DNA of 64,000 nucleotides from Ceriagrion tenellum (Eukaryota; Arthropoda; Insecta; Odonata; Coenagrionidae): positions 135,151,747 to 135,215,746 of the forward strand of contig OY720636.1 of assembly GCA_963169105.1 (NCBI GenBank). The letters are read 5' to 3'. The notes beneath the pieces are model-generated. The model had not been told where the DNA came from. It did no database searches and saw only the letters and a program-made list of their open reading frames with translations. The translations under genes and the position numbers were made by a program. Shown here piece by piece: positions 34,910 through 47,855 of the stretch. Numbering within the stretch: position 1 is the first letter of the stretch; each line of letters opens with the position of its first letter.

Positions 34910-37900
34910 AATTTATCAACGCATTTCCAGGCTGATTCGCAGAATTCAAGGATTTCAAGTGCATAGCATAATGTTTACTGCGAAAAAACTTGAACTGATG
35001 ATGTAACTATCTCTCAAGGCAAGCCTTCAGGAAGAAATCTTTCTTCTAAATTGTTTTTTTATTACATTTTTAGACTTGCAACCTGTATTTTCATCGGGTG
35101 AAAATACATACAATAGTGTCACTGTTTTATTCCCAGTCTGAAAAGTACGCGAATGTCATTAGCTCAGTTGGGTGAGAAAACCAATTTACTGTTACATACA
35201 TGCAATACTACTTGGTGTCATCTTCTTGAGATTCCTTCCATCATCTTCCATCCAAATCTAATCACTTTTTCGCGTAAATTTCATTGCATCATAAAAGTTT
35301 CACTATTCGGCAACCTTCAAATACCCATTTTCTTAATATGTCCAAAAAAGGAAACACGACACTTGTACATGTATTTCGCCATTCACTGCAGAATCCATTC
35401 CTCATTCTTTCGTGATCCACTCATTCATCATTAATATTCAAACTCAAACCGTAGCAGGAGAAGATGCACATTGTGTTTCCATTTCACTTTGCTTCGGCAT
35501 TTGTTTAAATCGTTAAGTACGTAATAAAAGTTTTGACATTCCCGTCCCAGTTCTGCTAATAGGACCTTTTTTGTACATTCACAATTGTCGTATTTTTCCT
35601 ACGCTTATCCTATAATACACCACTTCTTAATGATTTGATAAAACCTGAACATTTTACTTATATTCTATTACTAACTTTATATCATTAAGGTATTTACTTA
35701 ATTTCCAATTAAATTGACCGATTTAGTAGCATTACTAAATAATAGTTTTTCTGAGTAATCAAAGCATATAGTACCGTATTGCTGACTAAATTTTTTTCAA
35801 GGATCGATAGAATCGATTTGAAAACGTATGCCTGATATTAAACTGCATTGCAAAAACCTGATTTATTTAGCAATTTACACAGCATTTCAACAATTTTTGA
35901 CACGATTTTCTAAATGAATCCGCGCAGGATTCTTTGAACAGTCTACATTCTGTCTCTTATCGAAGTCGGAATACCCGTGAAGAACTCCAGAAAACATCCA
36001 CCATCCATTTTTCATACGTCCATCGCAGTCATTTTCCACACTTCACTTCCCTTCTCTGTCCCAGTCAACCTGATACTTCTACGAAATTCTCATTCTTACT
36101 TCCATTATGGTCCATTCTACGGGAGCTTTACCAGATCCCCTCTGTTGCGGGCATGGCTCGTCCCAGCGTCGGAATTAGAAACATTTATCAACGCCAAGGG
36201 GTCAAGAAGCGAAAGAAAACCCCGAAACTCAACGTGGGCCTCCGTGGATTAGTCTGTACGAGCAGTTCGATGAAGACTGCTCTCCGGATTGGAGTCCAAT
36301 GAAAGTGGCGATCGAAATGCTTGAGGAAGCGGTTAATGTGGGCGGATGTACTCAGCAAGTGAAACGGGGAGAGCAAATAATCATATAAGCTATCAGTGGA
36401 CAAAACTTTGCCAGGAACTTTGTAAACTGCCGTCTGTTTGATGTGTCTATCCCTTCATCTAGCACAAAAATAGGCTCTTCATATTTTGTTATACTAGCAT
36501 TAAATCAAGGTTCATAAAAAATGCCGAAAATAGATGTTATTCATGCACTAATGTCTCCCAGACTCACAAATAATAGCAAATATACATCGCGGGCTGCAAA
36601 AGTTTCCCTCATCATATTTCAACAGCGAAAATTCCCACCTTGACCTTTTCTCCTCATCTCCCTCCGTCACTTAATCGCTTAATCTGTTAATGTTTTGTTA
36701 CAATTTAATTTTTAGCTCTAGCTTCTATTTGTTATTTAGGTGTTATAATATCCAATTTTAAAGGCCTTGTTGATACTTTTGGTATTATAATAAAAATTAA
36801 TAAAATATAATAAATAAATATTCGATAATCAAAAGTGTATTTCAAATGTTTTATCAAAAAAAGACCGTCTGTTATAAATTCGGAATACCTCTTTCCCGGA
36901 ATCACGAAGCCAAAGTTACTTTTAAACCAATTGCGATTTACATGTTTTCTTCAAAGAGGTGATGGTTTTCATATCCCCTATAGCACCTCACGCTGCCGCT
37001 GTATGCACTTGGATAGACAGTGCTGTCGCCGTTGTATTCCGATGTTCTTCAGCGAAAACTTGATTGGCCGTGAAATAATTTAAAGAAGGAATTGAGTTTG
37101 ACCGCTCAGCTACTCATTTTAGTCCATACTTTACCGAAAGGTTAGTTGGACACTCATAATATCCATTGAGGTGGAAATGGAAATCAAATGCAAGGCTGCA
37201 ATACTCATACACCTATTTCACTCGCTTCATCTCTGGAAGCTTAATGTCTTAATGTCACTCATGCCAACGTTATTAGCAACGAATGGATTGCTACTCAGAT
37301 GCTTCAGCTCCTACACGATGTAATTAGATGCGATGGTATTTTTTAGCCATGTCGAGACGCATAAAAACCCTGATTATATCTCAATCTCCCTATCCCAAGG
37401 CTTTCAATGTCAGCTAAACGTAGTCTATGCTAAAAGATAACGATAACTATTTATTTTACCTTCAAAGCATTTATCACTAAAAATACTCCATAAACAGCCT
37501 TTAAGTATTTTTTTAGATAAGAAGTGCCTGGGATATTACATCTGTCCCAAGAAATATTAATTTTCATAACAGATAAATGGTCGCACAACAAAAGGAAGTG
37601 ATTGCCTCTCCATGTATCCAAATTGAAAATCTATTTTTCTTTAACTAATAATTTTGATAAATATTTTATAACAAATTAAATAAAAATATTTTTACCTTTC
37701 TCATTATATGGTTTCTTAATAAAAGTAGAAATTTGAGCTGATTATTTCTGGCATGAAATTCTCACAAAAGACGACGAAAATGAGAAGCTCAATTTTGGAT
37801 GAGATGGAACTTCTCTTAGGGATTAGCCTTCTCAGAATTCATAAAATTTCAATTTAATCCAAAGTATATAATACACGATCAACGATCACGTCAAAAGCAG

Positions 37901-38850
37901 AGTGAGACACTAATATCCGTTTTCGGATTCAAAACACGTCAAAGTTGTTACTCTTTCCCCTCATCTTAACGCTTTTCTTATTTCTCTCCATTATTAATGA
38001 ATAAAAGTAATAAAATGCGTGGCTATGCTGATAAAATGTGTGGCTATTGGGAGTATTAGAGGGTAAACCCATTGAGTCACTTTGACCAAAAAACACATAA
38101 AACACATGTGGGAATTAAGAGAAGATAGAGACAGAAAATAAGGGGAAAAATTTGGAGACAAAGGTAGCTATAAGGTTTGACGTCAGGCTTACTAATAGAG
38201 GATTATCACTAAGTTGAGACTAGTTAAAGTCATCATTTGATTGTATACTAAACGTGAAAATCTGTCCGTTTTATATAATCTAATCAGGGTATCTTATGGT
38301 AACATATGAAATATTCAATAATTAATGCATTTTTTTTAAGTATTTGCAGTTATGAAATTATTTTCATTTTTTTATTTTTGGTAAAATTACATCAATTACA
38401 CTTTTATTCTGGTATTCTAAATTACCATTATAATAATTCAAATGTCGGGAAAATGTAAAAATGAGCAATGTGATCAATTTAATTGACAATTGATTGGTCA
38501 TTGCTAAATAATGTTTCTTATGGCATGAATAATTGATAATGTGAATACAATATTAAGAAACATGAGGGAAAAGTACGAGACTGGTTTAATCCGTCATGAT
38601 ACATATTTATATGCAATTTAGAATAAAGACAGTCACATAAATAATTTATGTGTTGTACATGTGCAGTTTGGAGTAGTTTTATGCTCAAAAATGGTTCACG
38701 AAAACAATCACAGATCCTCCAAAGGCGGATGAGAGGCTGGTTTCTCAGTTGGGAAGACGAAAATTTTAATGTGTGCAAGGGAGAGGATGGCTCGGATATG
38801 AGAAAATGTGGTGTCGCGGTGGGCAAAAAGAGCTGTGCAGGAGTATGAAC
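34910..38850. other. Long A+T-rich spacer, nothing recognised
   Basis: About 3.9 kb. Short open stretches at 35153-35434, 35934-36302 and 36835-37083 (plus) and 38826-38518 (minus) have no family signature. A two-unit near-repeat of about 21 bp containing taaaatg(c/t)gtggctat lies near 38010-38049. The segment 36720-36830 is extremely A+T-rich. Confidence 0.5.
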
Positions 38851-38859
38851 AGCAAATGT

Positions 38860-39280
38860 GAGGAATCATAAAAGGAGCGAATGGAGACTCCTTATGGAGG
38901 AGAGAGGAGAAAAAGAAAATGGAGCCAAGGGGGCAGGGAGAATGGGATGGGAAGTAAAAGCAGAGGAAAAGAAGGAAGGAAGAAGTTGAAGGAAGCTAAA
39001 AGTAGGAAGGAGCGCGGTAAGAGGGATCCAGCAGGTCGGCAGAAATACGACGATAAATAAATAGGGGAAAGGAGACGTGCCGGCGAAGATGAGGTGAGTT
39101 AGAAGTAATGCGAAAGTCAGCAGAGAGTGAGGAAAGGTGAAGAAGAGAAGGAGTGAGCCTGGGAATGGGAGTGGTGATGAGCTCTGAGGATGGATTGCCG
39201 GGCGAGGAATGTGCGGCAAAGCAAGAGATACGTTCATTTGAAAGAGGCGAGCGGAAAACACAATTAGCTGCGATAAATTT
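38860..39280. other. Purine-rich island
   Basis: The plus strand is dominated by G and A (GGAGAGAGGAGAAAAAGAAA, GGAAGGAAGAAG). The opposite strand gives a 131-codon leucine/serine/proline-rich open stretch at 39261-38866, as expected from stop-poor pyrimidine DNA. There is no family signature. Confidence 0.5.
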
Positions 39281-39289
39281 CATTTGAAT

Positions 39290-40055
39290 TCCGTTGGTGC
39301 ATGCTTTGAATACGCAGCCTTGACACCATGCTATTTTCTGCGCCATGGCCTTTTCATTTCCTCTAGGGAGAAAATTCAGGTCTCAAAAATAGTCATACAC
39401 AGAATTTCAGGGTTTTATGATCACATAAAAATATAAATTGCACACAATAATTTACGACGAGAACGTATACAAATGGTCGCAAGTGTACTAGCATTTTTCC
39501 TGTTGGATTGGTAATAAGAGCTTGATGAAAATGCAAGATCAAATGACAAGAGATCCAATGATGGCATATATAAAATCCAAATACATGGATTCTCTCACCT
39601 GCGGCGTAATTGTTTTGGATAATGGTTGTGTGATACCAAATCGGACTGAGCTCTTATGACTGTAACCCTTAGTATATTATATTTTACTATGTGGTCTATC
39701 TATTAATTTGGAGAGGAATTAAATAACCATTCTCTAAGCAGGAATTATGAGGGTTTCCCTTGGTACAATTCAGAAGTATATGTTTGGCTTTCTTACTCGT
39801 TCATGAATGGAGCGCCATTCTAATCCATCGAATTTCTCAACTTCTCTTCCTTATTCTTTTTTCCTTGCAATTTTTTCTTTAAGAAATCATATGAGAACTT
39901 TTCCACTTCATCTTCTGTTAAGTAATTTTTTTAACTAGTCCAAAATTTTATCCAGATTATTATATTAAACTAACAAGAATTCATGATACATCATCTTCAC
40001 GATTATCTTCTCATAATAAAAAGAAATAAAACATTAAGACAATGGTACATGCAAT
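39290..40055. other. A+T-rich spacer, nothing recognised
   Basis: No supported gene, repeat or regulatory site. Confidence 0.5.
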
Positions 40056-40058
40056 TCT

Positions 40059-40100
40059 TAAGTGAATACCAGGTCACATAAGTGACCTGGTATTCACTTA
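40059..40100. repeat. Perfect 42-bp palindrome (19-bp arms, 4-base loop)
   Basis: Left arm 40059-40077 (taagtgaataccaggtcac) and right arm 40082-40100 are exact reverse complements around 'ataa'. Flanks do not extend the pairing. It is of the same type as the palindromes at 6413 and 47856 but shares no sequence with them. Confidence 0.95.
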
Positions 40101-40109
40101 TTCCGGGAA

Positions 40110-42420
40110 GTTGAATAAACCAGTTCTTTGCCATGATTAGAAATTCATAGGCAATGCATTCCTTAGATGTTTAAAATGTCATACGCAATCTAATTTGCAT
40201 TTTAATGGCAAGCAATGAATTTCTAGGTGCTATAAATTGACAAATAATACATTCGTAAGTAGGACTCATAGTTAGCACGGAGGCCTGCACCATATGTATC
40301 GTATGTATCCCAAAGTGGCGTTCACATAATGAATGAGCCGATATAAAATTGTAGCACCATTAAATTTGAATTATCATAAGCAAATGACCAGAGGCGTTAG
40401 ATCTAAGATAAGGCAACTTCCCACTTATAAGTTACTTTTATTTCTTTTGCCAACTTATTAACAACTGGTATTTTTTAACTAATGGTGCTAGAAATCCTCC
40501 AGAGGTGGACCTGAGACTGATCGATCAAAGTGAGGAAATTCAAGTGAATTAACCAAAAATAACTATATTTGTCGGCTTCAATTAACCAATCACGCATTGT
40601 CCATATGAATTGAATTTCAAATGTCACATGACGAAGACCATAGCAGGTGGTGATACGTCAAAAACGAAAAGATAGCGACGGTTTTATTTGTGCAAAACAT
40701 TATTTATATTGAAGCGCTATTTTATAAATCGTTAACAGTATATTCTTACTCAGAAATACATTTGTGTCTTTGACCATTCCATTACTCGAAAAAGAGTATG
40801 AGAGAGAAGAGAAGAGATTTTTGCGGAATGACTAATGATTTTGAAGTTTCAAACCCATGACAAGTTCTTAAATGTTTAAATATAATAACATTTATCGCTA
40901 AAATAACTATTGTAAATATTGACTACCATTTTGGAAAATTTAATTATTAGGTGACTAGTAGTTTAAGTCATAATTTTATTGGGATATATGATCCAAAGAC
41001 AGGTTCATAGGAACAATATCTTCCTATTTCAAAGGCATTTATACACTGAAAACAGGGAATTAGAAAATATTCGCAAAGGAAACTTAAATTTGATATGAAC
41101 AACAGTTCTTGTCGTTTCTACGAAGTTAGAAGAGTATTTGCACTCACATTTTATAGGAAACCCATGAGAGAATCTTATATGCTGCGTCATTTTGAAGTGG
41201 TCACCATTCTATTAAATGATCAACGTATGTGTTCCTGAATCAGTTGTGGTTGCCAAAAGATCCTACAAACCCGATGATTCTCTTATTTGAGTCTCTCTAC
41301 AATGACCTAATTTCCGAGGTCCTCGACATTCCCCGACCAAATGAAGCAAGGAAGCACATTACGTTCTTGATAACTCGTCTTCTGTCAGAATAGAAATTGT
41401 AGAGGGTGCTGTACTCAGCGTGAGTAGTAGAATAAGTAATTATATTATGCTTACGTGAGAATGAAACTAGATGTAGAAATTCTTGTTTTCCACTAAAGAT
41501 GTACTTTCATTATCTTTTTTTCTGGTGTACTGTCAGCAATCCAGTTCAAGAAAAATAATTCACGCAAAACTCTTCTTGGCAGTACTTTGAAGAGTTCTCT
41601 GAACTAAGCACGTAGCTGTTCATCTTCCAGAATGTTGACTCAATGGATAAGTTTCCAGTCTACTTCAATGAAATTCACACCTGGATTAAGTCCTTTAATT
41701 TTGCCCAGGAATTTACAAAACTTTGTAGGTTTTACTTAGAGTATTCATTGTACAATCGGTTTCGTCGGATAGTCGAAATCATCAGGTACATTATACAGGA
41801 CCCACCGTCAAATATATTCAAAGACGGTGGGTGGGGAGAAGGGGAAATGTTTGGGAGAATTAGGCAAAAAGGGGGGCAGAGGTTAGGATGAGAATGGGAA
41901 AAATTACTCAAAGTAAAACTTACAAAGTTTAGTCGATTCCTGAGTAAGGAAAAGTTTTATAAAGTTAAGGCTGAAACTATTTATTTAGTTTGATTTTTTA
42001 ATGAATAACCGGGAGCAATTCATTTCTCTTTGAAACCTCACATTAGCAACTTACTCTTCAAGTATAGTCTCTGAAATGTAAAATATCAGTGCTTTCGTAT
42101 ATTTTATATACAAATTGCCTGAAATTGCAGCAATAAAATAGTGATGTTGAGACCAAAAGATGCTGAAAGATTTTACACTATAAATACAATTATTTAAAAT
42201 TAGACATGCATAAACCTAACAAGTGCACACTTATGGGGTAATCACTAGCCCAAATTAATACCATTTAATGCCAGCAACTAAGGCCAAATAGACACTGCAA
42301 GTAAAATCAGCAGAATCGAAACTGAAATCGGACATAAAAATGGAACCATTTCTTGTGTGGGGATCCATTTAAAATCTAAGTCTTTGGGAACAACATTTTA
42401 GGCCACAATTTCCCACAAAT
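40110..42420. other. A+T-rich spacer with one small hairpin
   Basis: No gene is recognised. The inverted repeat acccaccgtc (41800-41809) and gacggtgggt (41823-41832), with a 13-base A+T loop, could form a 10-bp hairpin. The open stretch at 41643-41891 (plus) reads across it and has no family signature. Confidence 0.5.
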
Positions 42421-42429
42421 TTTGACAAA

Positions 42430-43480
42430 AGTGCCCAAATTAGGACGAGCAACCAAATAAATGGGAGTGAGATAACGGGGAAGAGAGAAAAATTGTTAAA
42501 ATGGAGATATGTGAATTGAGACAGGAGCAAGCAGGGGTGGACGTTAAAGTTTTCTTGAGAAAGAGAAACGGAGAGGGAAAATGAGAGGTCCAAAAAGGTG
42601 TTGGTTGGTTCCAAGAGGAGGAAGTGGAGGAGAACAACGGGGAGATTAGGTGACATGACGCATTCTCAGAGGGGGAAGGGGAAGAGAAGGGAAACGCTCA
42701 CAAGGGCTCTTTTTTGCAAAGGAGCAAGGAAGGGAGGGGAATGGGGGATTGAGGGGGTTAGAGAGAGGAGGGAGGATGGGAGGTAATAGAGGCGCAGAAA
42801 TAGAGAAAGAGTGATGACCCAAAGATGTGGAGGGAGGGAGGAGGAGGAGGAGGAGGCGAAGGCATGGAGAGAGAAAATGGGGGTGGATGGAGTCTGGCGC
42901 ACCCTAAGAAGTGGACGAGTTTCGGGGGTTCTGTGGTGCGAATAATGCCGTCCAGGACACGAAAGTGGGTGGCAGAGGCGGTAGATACATATATATATAT
43001 GTATGTATGTGTACATATAGAGTTGGTGGCGGGGAGGGGATATCAGTGGATTTGGCCAGTGGTCCAGGGACGCGGAAGAGGCGTTTGGAACAAGGTGAAG
43101 AGTGGACGCCCCGCTCTCAAAGCCACCCTTGCTCCCCCTCCCCCTATCCTTTTCAAAGGATATCGAGTTTGGGGACACCGGAATAAAAGTGATTGCGGGT
43201 GGTGGAGGGAGAAGGGGTGCAGGAGCCCGTGAAAAGAGGGAGAGATTTGAAGCGAATAAAAGGGCGGATGTAGAATTGGTAGGTTGGTGGAGGGGTTGCG
43301 GAGAGGAAGACGTGTAAGGGGTGGGTGGATATTCGGGGTGGGTTTACAGGGGCAACGAGTGCTGAGGTTGCCGGAAACGGTTGCTTCTCACGAGGGAAGG
43401 GAGGTGACGGACGTGATGGGTTGGGAAGTAAGGCTGGAAAAACCGTCGATCGAACAGGGATGAGCTTTCTTTCTTTCGGC
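42430..43480. other. Large purine-rich G+C island
   Basis: The plus strand is rich in GGA, GGGGA and AGAG runs for about 1 kb, with CpG present in the right half. A GGA run lies at 42833-42856 and an AT/GTAT microsatellite at 42988-43018. The minus strand gives a 170-codon serine/proline/leucine-rich open stretch (43178-42666) and the plus strand several overlapping ones. All are low-complexity and unrecognised. Confidence 0.55.
42833..42856. repeat. GGA-rich microsatellite
   Basis: Imperfect GGAG/GGA units (agggagggaggaggaggaggagg) inside the purine-rich island. Such G-runs can form four-stranded structures. Confidence 0.8.
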
Positions 43481-43489
43481 TCAGGATGA

Positions 43490-44555
43490 CAGGTGAAGAA
43501 TGTGGTGGCATGAAACTGATACATAGATACCAAGTAACTCTTTCACTTTGCTCTTAAGACAACGTATGTATAACCCCTTGAAACATCTTTAGCTTAGAAA
43601 ATTATGCATGATCAAGAGACCGAGACATAAGATGTTTATTTTTTTAAATTACACACTAAAATACTAGAACTAAACCCATTAATATTGAATTTTCATCACA
43701 AAAACGTCGTAAATGACCAAGGGTAGTTTGATGTTTATTTCCACTCTTTGTGAGAACATTATGGGCACTGTAAAGATTTAGGTGGGTCTTCATTATGTGA
43801 GGTAGGGAAGTTTTGGAAAGATTGGTGGAAGTAAGGTTACTAGAATCGAGAGGGATGACGCATTAGGGGATTCGTTTAAGAAAATGGTCACCTAGGAATC
43901 ATAAGGACACGATTTAGAGGTGGAGGATTTAAAACAACACTTAATACGGAAAGTATTTTGATAACGTCGGGAAGATATGGATAGGTGTAAATTAAATAGG
44001 AAAACCTCAGGGGAATTCGAGTATTTGTGGACCATTGAGATAACATATTCAAATTTTCTCAGCAGCATAAGAGAGTTATATTTTGGGTACGAATCTTTCC
44101 CTCAGCCGTTTGTTTCCCATTTACTCTTTCACAAATTTTCAATCAAAGTTCTGTGATGCGTCTAGTGACTTGTTCACTTAAAAAAAAAACGTTAGAAAAT
44201 AAAGCAGAAAAACGGACAAAGAAATGTAGCTGTATATGTTGTAATAATGATAGAGGCGATGGAGAAGTACTTATTGCAGTGAGAGTGAAGCTAGGCTGTG
44301 AGGTAGGCAGAAATGAAAAGGAGCAAAAATAGTGATGTTAATCGTTTAAAATCTCAACTCTAGTAATAACGTGAATAATAACGAATATTCTGAAATTTTC
44401 CCCAAGTAAATACTAGTATGGTTTTAAAACAGAAAGTAGGAAACAATACTGGTTATGATACTACTCCTTCAAAGATAAAATGTATTCATTACCTTAGTTG
44501 GTATAGAAAATATTAGCCGTTGGAAGAAAACTCTCAACACCTCATGGCAAAAATG
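43490..44555. other. A+T-rich spacer, nothing recognised
   Basis: No supported gene or element. The RTE fragment to the right may extend slightly into this stretch but cannot be followed. Confidence 0.45.
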
Positions 44556-44559
44556 TATC

Positions 44560-45450
44560 ATCTTACAGAAACATACAAGAGTAATTCAGAATGTCCTTAA
44601 AAATGCAACAGCTGGTATCAAGATTGGAGAAAGCAACAAACAGGAAGACGTATGAAAAGGAGTGAGCTAGGATTGAAATTTATCACCGATATTTTTCAAC
44701 GCGCATATTCAGGAAGCTCTATGCAGGACAAGGGATGTCACTTTCGGCGTGAAGAATCATAATGAGAGGATAGACATGATTTGGATTGCCAATCATATGG
44801 CTGCTGCAGCGGGAAGTGGACATGGCCAGACAATAATGGCCAGGAGTAAAGTCTTCATCAATCAAACTAGGCAATAAACTAAAAATGACTACAAAATCAA
44901 GTCCAATAAGAAGGAGAAAAAATTTATAATGTACAGTAGAGAAGATAAACAATTTAGTGAGATTTAGGGGACGAAAATTTTGAATAAGTAACGAAATTAC
45001 AGTACTAAGGCAGCTGAAAACAACTACCGGACGAAACAGAAAAGAGATAAAATGAGGAACGCCCAGGTAAAGATAACATTCATAAGACCATATAACTTCT
45101 CCGCGCTAATAGCATTAGCGTGAACACAAGAAAAAGTTACTATAGGCATATTCTTGGAATGTGGTACCATTCGGAGTTGAAGGAGAATAAAAAAGAAAGA
45201 CTTGATACAGTGAACCGATATAGTGGCCAAGATCGACTGGTTGGTCATTTTCTGAGACCAATAATTTTTAAACACCATTTGGAAGGAATGGTTGAAGGTA
45301 AAACCACGGGGGAAGGAGCAGGTATTAGAAAATGAATTAAATACTGGAAGATTTCAAGACCTGCAGATATGCAAACGTGAAACGAATGACTCAAGGCAGA
45401 AAAAGTGGACAAACTGCCAAGCCAGAGATGGATTGCTAATGACAAAGAAG
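44560..45450 (+). mobile_element. Decayed RTE-type LINE fragment (RT palm to C-terminus)
   Basis: The plus strand reads ATAGIKIGESNKQEDV, then NLSPIFFNAHIQEAL (44677-44721), matching 'RGvRQGCpLSPlLFNlyieeal'. Next is GVKNHNERIDMIWIANHMAA, where the catalytic F-A-D-D is replaced by I-A-N-H at 44785-44796. A YKIKSNKKEKKFIMYSREDK block follows ('YGLKiN..KTKvM..sr.'). After frameshifts the C-terminal part reads RLVGHFLRPIIFKHHLEGMVEGK at 45231-45300. Both catalytic aspartates are lost and stops are frequent. No trinucleotide tail is visible at the 3' end. The order and spacing of blocks match the copies at 8.3 and 60.0 kb. Confidence 0.82.
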
Positions 45451-45461
45451 AACTATAGACC

Positions 45462-45656
45462 GTGAAACTGAAAAACTTCTGGCATTTATATTTTAAGGGG
45501 CCCAGGGCTTTAAATATTCAGGGCCCACCGATAAAATCTTATAAAATTTTCAATGAACTGTCCAAACATCCAGCTATATGTGTAAAGGCGATATCTGACG
45601 AGGACAGCAACCAAATTGCAGTATACAAAATTTCACTCGAAGTAAAACCCAACTGA
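45462..45656 (+). CDS. Unrecognised 64-codon open stretch
   Basis: It follows the RTE fragment and contains KSYKIFNELSKHPAICVKA and DEDSNQIAVYKISLEVKP, a more protein-like composition than most short frames here. It overlaps the first copy of the 60-bp dispersed repeat, which argues that it is part of a repeat. No family is recognised. It may be the edge of another decayed element. Confidence 0.15.
   Translation: MKLKNFWHLYFKGPRALNIQGPPIKSYKIFNELSKHPAICVKAISDEDSNQIAVYKISLEVKPN
45513..45575 (+). repeat. Dispersed 60-bp repeat, copy A
   Basis: The segment from aatattcagggcccaccgat to tgtccaaacatccagct recurs with a few differences at 46097-46156. The two copies lie about 580 bases apart in the same orientation. 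Confidence 0.92.
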
Positions 45657-46096
45657 CGAGATTGGCACTGAAAGAGTGGATGTCGTTACATCTATTAAAA
45701 AGTGATTTTAATCAAAACTAAGGTTAACTTTTGCCTTTGTGGATGAACAGCTGGTAGTAGGCATTTTTACAGATCCTGAAGAGCTGAAGAAAAACAAGTG
45801 TCTGAATTTTCATTTCCATTCGTAATAAAAATCGATTGGTTAAGTGTAAGAAGCCACCAAGAGGGACTTCGCAGTTTTCATACGTTGCTGTTTAACAGCA
45901 TTTTCTTGGCAGTTTTCGTTTGTTTACAGTTAGTCTGGTACTGTCAAAACCTTAAGTATATGTAAATTTTCATTTCATACAGGAAAATGACTAGGATACC
46001 TAAAAATGCATCACAATCATTTTATATTTCGTAGGTTTGTTTCTGGCATCGATATCTTGATATGCTGCGGAATGGGACAATCTTTTTATCTCCAAA

Positions 46097-46156
46097 ATAT
46101 TTAGGGCCCAGCGATAAAATCATATAAAATTCTCAATAAACTGTCCAAACATCCAG
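46097..46156 (+). repeat. Dispersed 60-bp repeat, copy B
   Basis: It matches copy A at 45513-45575, including the gggcccancgataaaatc and ctgtccaaacatccagct blocks. Sequence outside the shared block is unrelated. Either a small repeat family or a local duplication later separated by an insertion could explain it. Confidence 0.92.
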
Positions 46157-46164
46157 CTGTTATA

Positions 46165-47200
46165 GGAAGTGGTATGGGGCCTGTTCTTTTCATTACCGCA
46201 TGTGCACGGAGAACAACAAAGTAGAGGCGTAGGACTAATACCTCAAATTAATCAAATAACGGCGAAACTAGCCACAAAGTGACCTTAATAGTGTAAAACA
46301 CTGATATTCACACAACTTTATGACTTAAATGTATTTTCCAAGACATAAAGTTTGCTAAAAGTTTGATAAAAGTAGGTAAATTAAATTTTGAGGAGATAAA
46401 ATAACGGTTTAGTAGACGAAGAGATCTGCCAAAAGCGTTTTAAGGTTTAAGAGTGTGTTATCTAAGATGTTCATTAGCAATATTTTACTCTGGTTAGTTA
46501 AATTATAACAAAAATCATTACTGCTAATGATATGGTTTAACAACATGATGCTATTTGGTTGTGCTTGTAGTTTAATAAAAATCATAAATGCAGCCATAAT
46601 TAGTTTCTTAAAAGAGAAAAAGAACCTCAACTTAAAAAGGTCTGTGTCTGATGCTGATGAAAAGCAGTTCATTACATTGAGATTACAAAAATGCCAATGT
46701 TAGCGGTGATAGTTGCCATTTGCTTGGACCATGTAGGTTATATTTTCCTCAAAAGGTACTCTGCTGATCAAGTACTCTTTTTTCGTACATGAGTTGGAGA
46801 ACAGATGGTTAACTCAAAATTTAAGTGGTATTAAAGTTGTTTGGTAATTAAAATTGTGGTATTTATTATGTTGTGGTCGAGCAACAAAGTACATTCAAAT
46901 TTAAACAAAATATAGTCTATAAGTTATACATATGTTCAAAAAATTAATCTAACTCCGTTTCTATTGCCACTATTTAAAAATAATACAGCTAAATGTGCTA
47001 TGCAAAAACATATACCTACTAACTACTTTTTCCCAAAATTCTGATGATTTGACTTTCATTTTAAGAACAAAAATTTCAACATAATTAAGTCACTTTATGT
47101 TGTAAAAATTTTGCATCATATCATATTTATCCTTTTTGGGGAATCTCTCTATTTCATTTGTAGCACACAGTTATTAGGTACTGAAACAAATAAGATCCAA
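46165..47200. other. A+T-rich spacer, nothing recognised
   Basis: No supported gene or element. The open stretch at 46672-46409 (minus) has no family signature. Confidence 0.5.
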
Positions 47201-47204
47201 ATGC

Positions 47205-47700
47205 CACACTGTACGCCGTTCACTTCTGAGGTATCCCGACCGACGAAGGACGAAGCGGAGTACGGTGGGTGTTGGAGGGCGGTAGGAGGGAGGAGAGTGT
47301 ACAGGTTTTGGGAGTTGCCGGCCTCGGTGGTGGTGAAGGAAGGAATGGCTGTTGAAGGGGGTTCAAGGGGCCCTTATACAAGTGATAATTGCATAAGCTC
47401 CGGTGAATAATCAGGACAAGCGCTGGCGATACACCCCTTTCTCGGCGGTTGCGCGGCAAAATTAAGTTCCGCTCCCTTACCACAAGACCTCCCTGAACCT
47501 TTCGTCGTGTTTTGCCTCAGAAACAGCCCCTCGTACAACCCCCAAATGTCCTCCCCTGATTCACGCTCAGCCCTTCCTGTAATCCAGCCCAGACTTCGCT
47601 TTCCCTTCGTTCTGTCTTGGTGTCCCAAACCTCGTCCTATATTATTTCTTGGATTTGTTCATCTACCTATTCCACATTTGCATACCCACTTTAGTGGATG
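47205..47700. other. G+C-rich island with CpG
   Basis: G+C rises sharply from about 47210. The first 170 bases are G-rich on the plus strand and the rest is C-rich. Overlapping open stretches on both strands (47111-47410 plus, 47483-47220 and 47628-47374 minus) are unrecognised. Confidence 0.5.
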
Positions 47701-47855
47701 AGTGCTTCAGTTTCGCGGTCTCAAACAATTCTGGATAACTTATTTCCTCCTTGTATTGAGAATGGTGGATATATCCCAAGGCCAGAGAACTGTTTTAAAT
47801 GAACGGTGAATTATACTCTGAGCTTTATGCATATTTAACAGCATTTTTATTCTTA

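Noticed and set aside
42666..43178. 170-codon minus-strand frame in the purine-rich island
   Set aside because: It is serine/proline/leucine-rich as expected from the complement of purine-rich DNA, and several other frames are open over the same bases.
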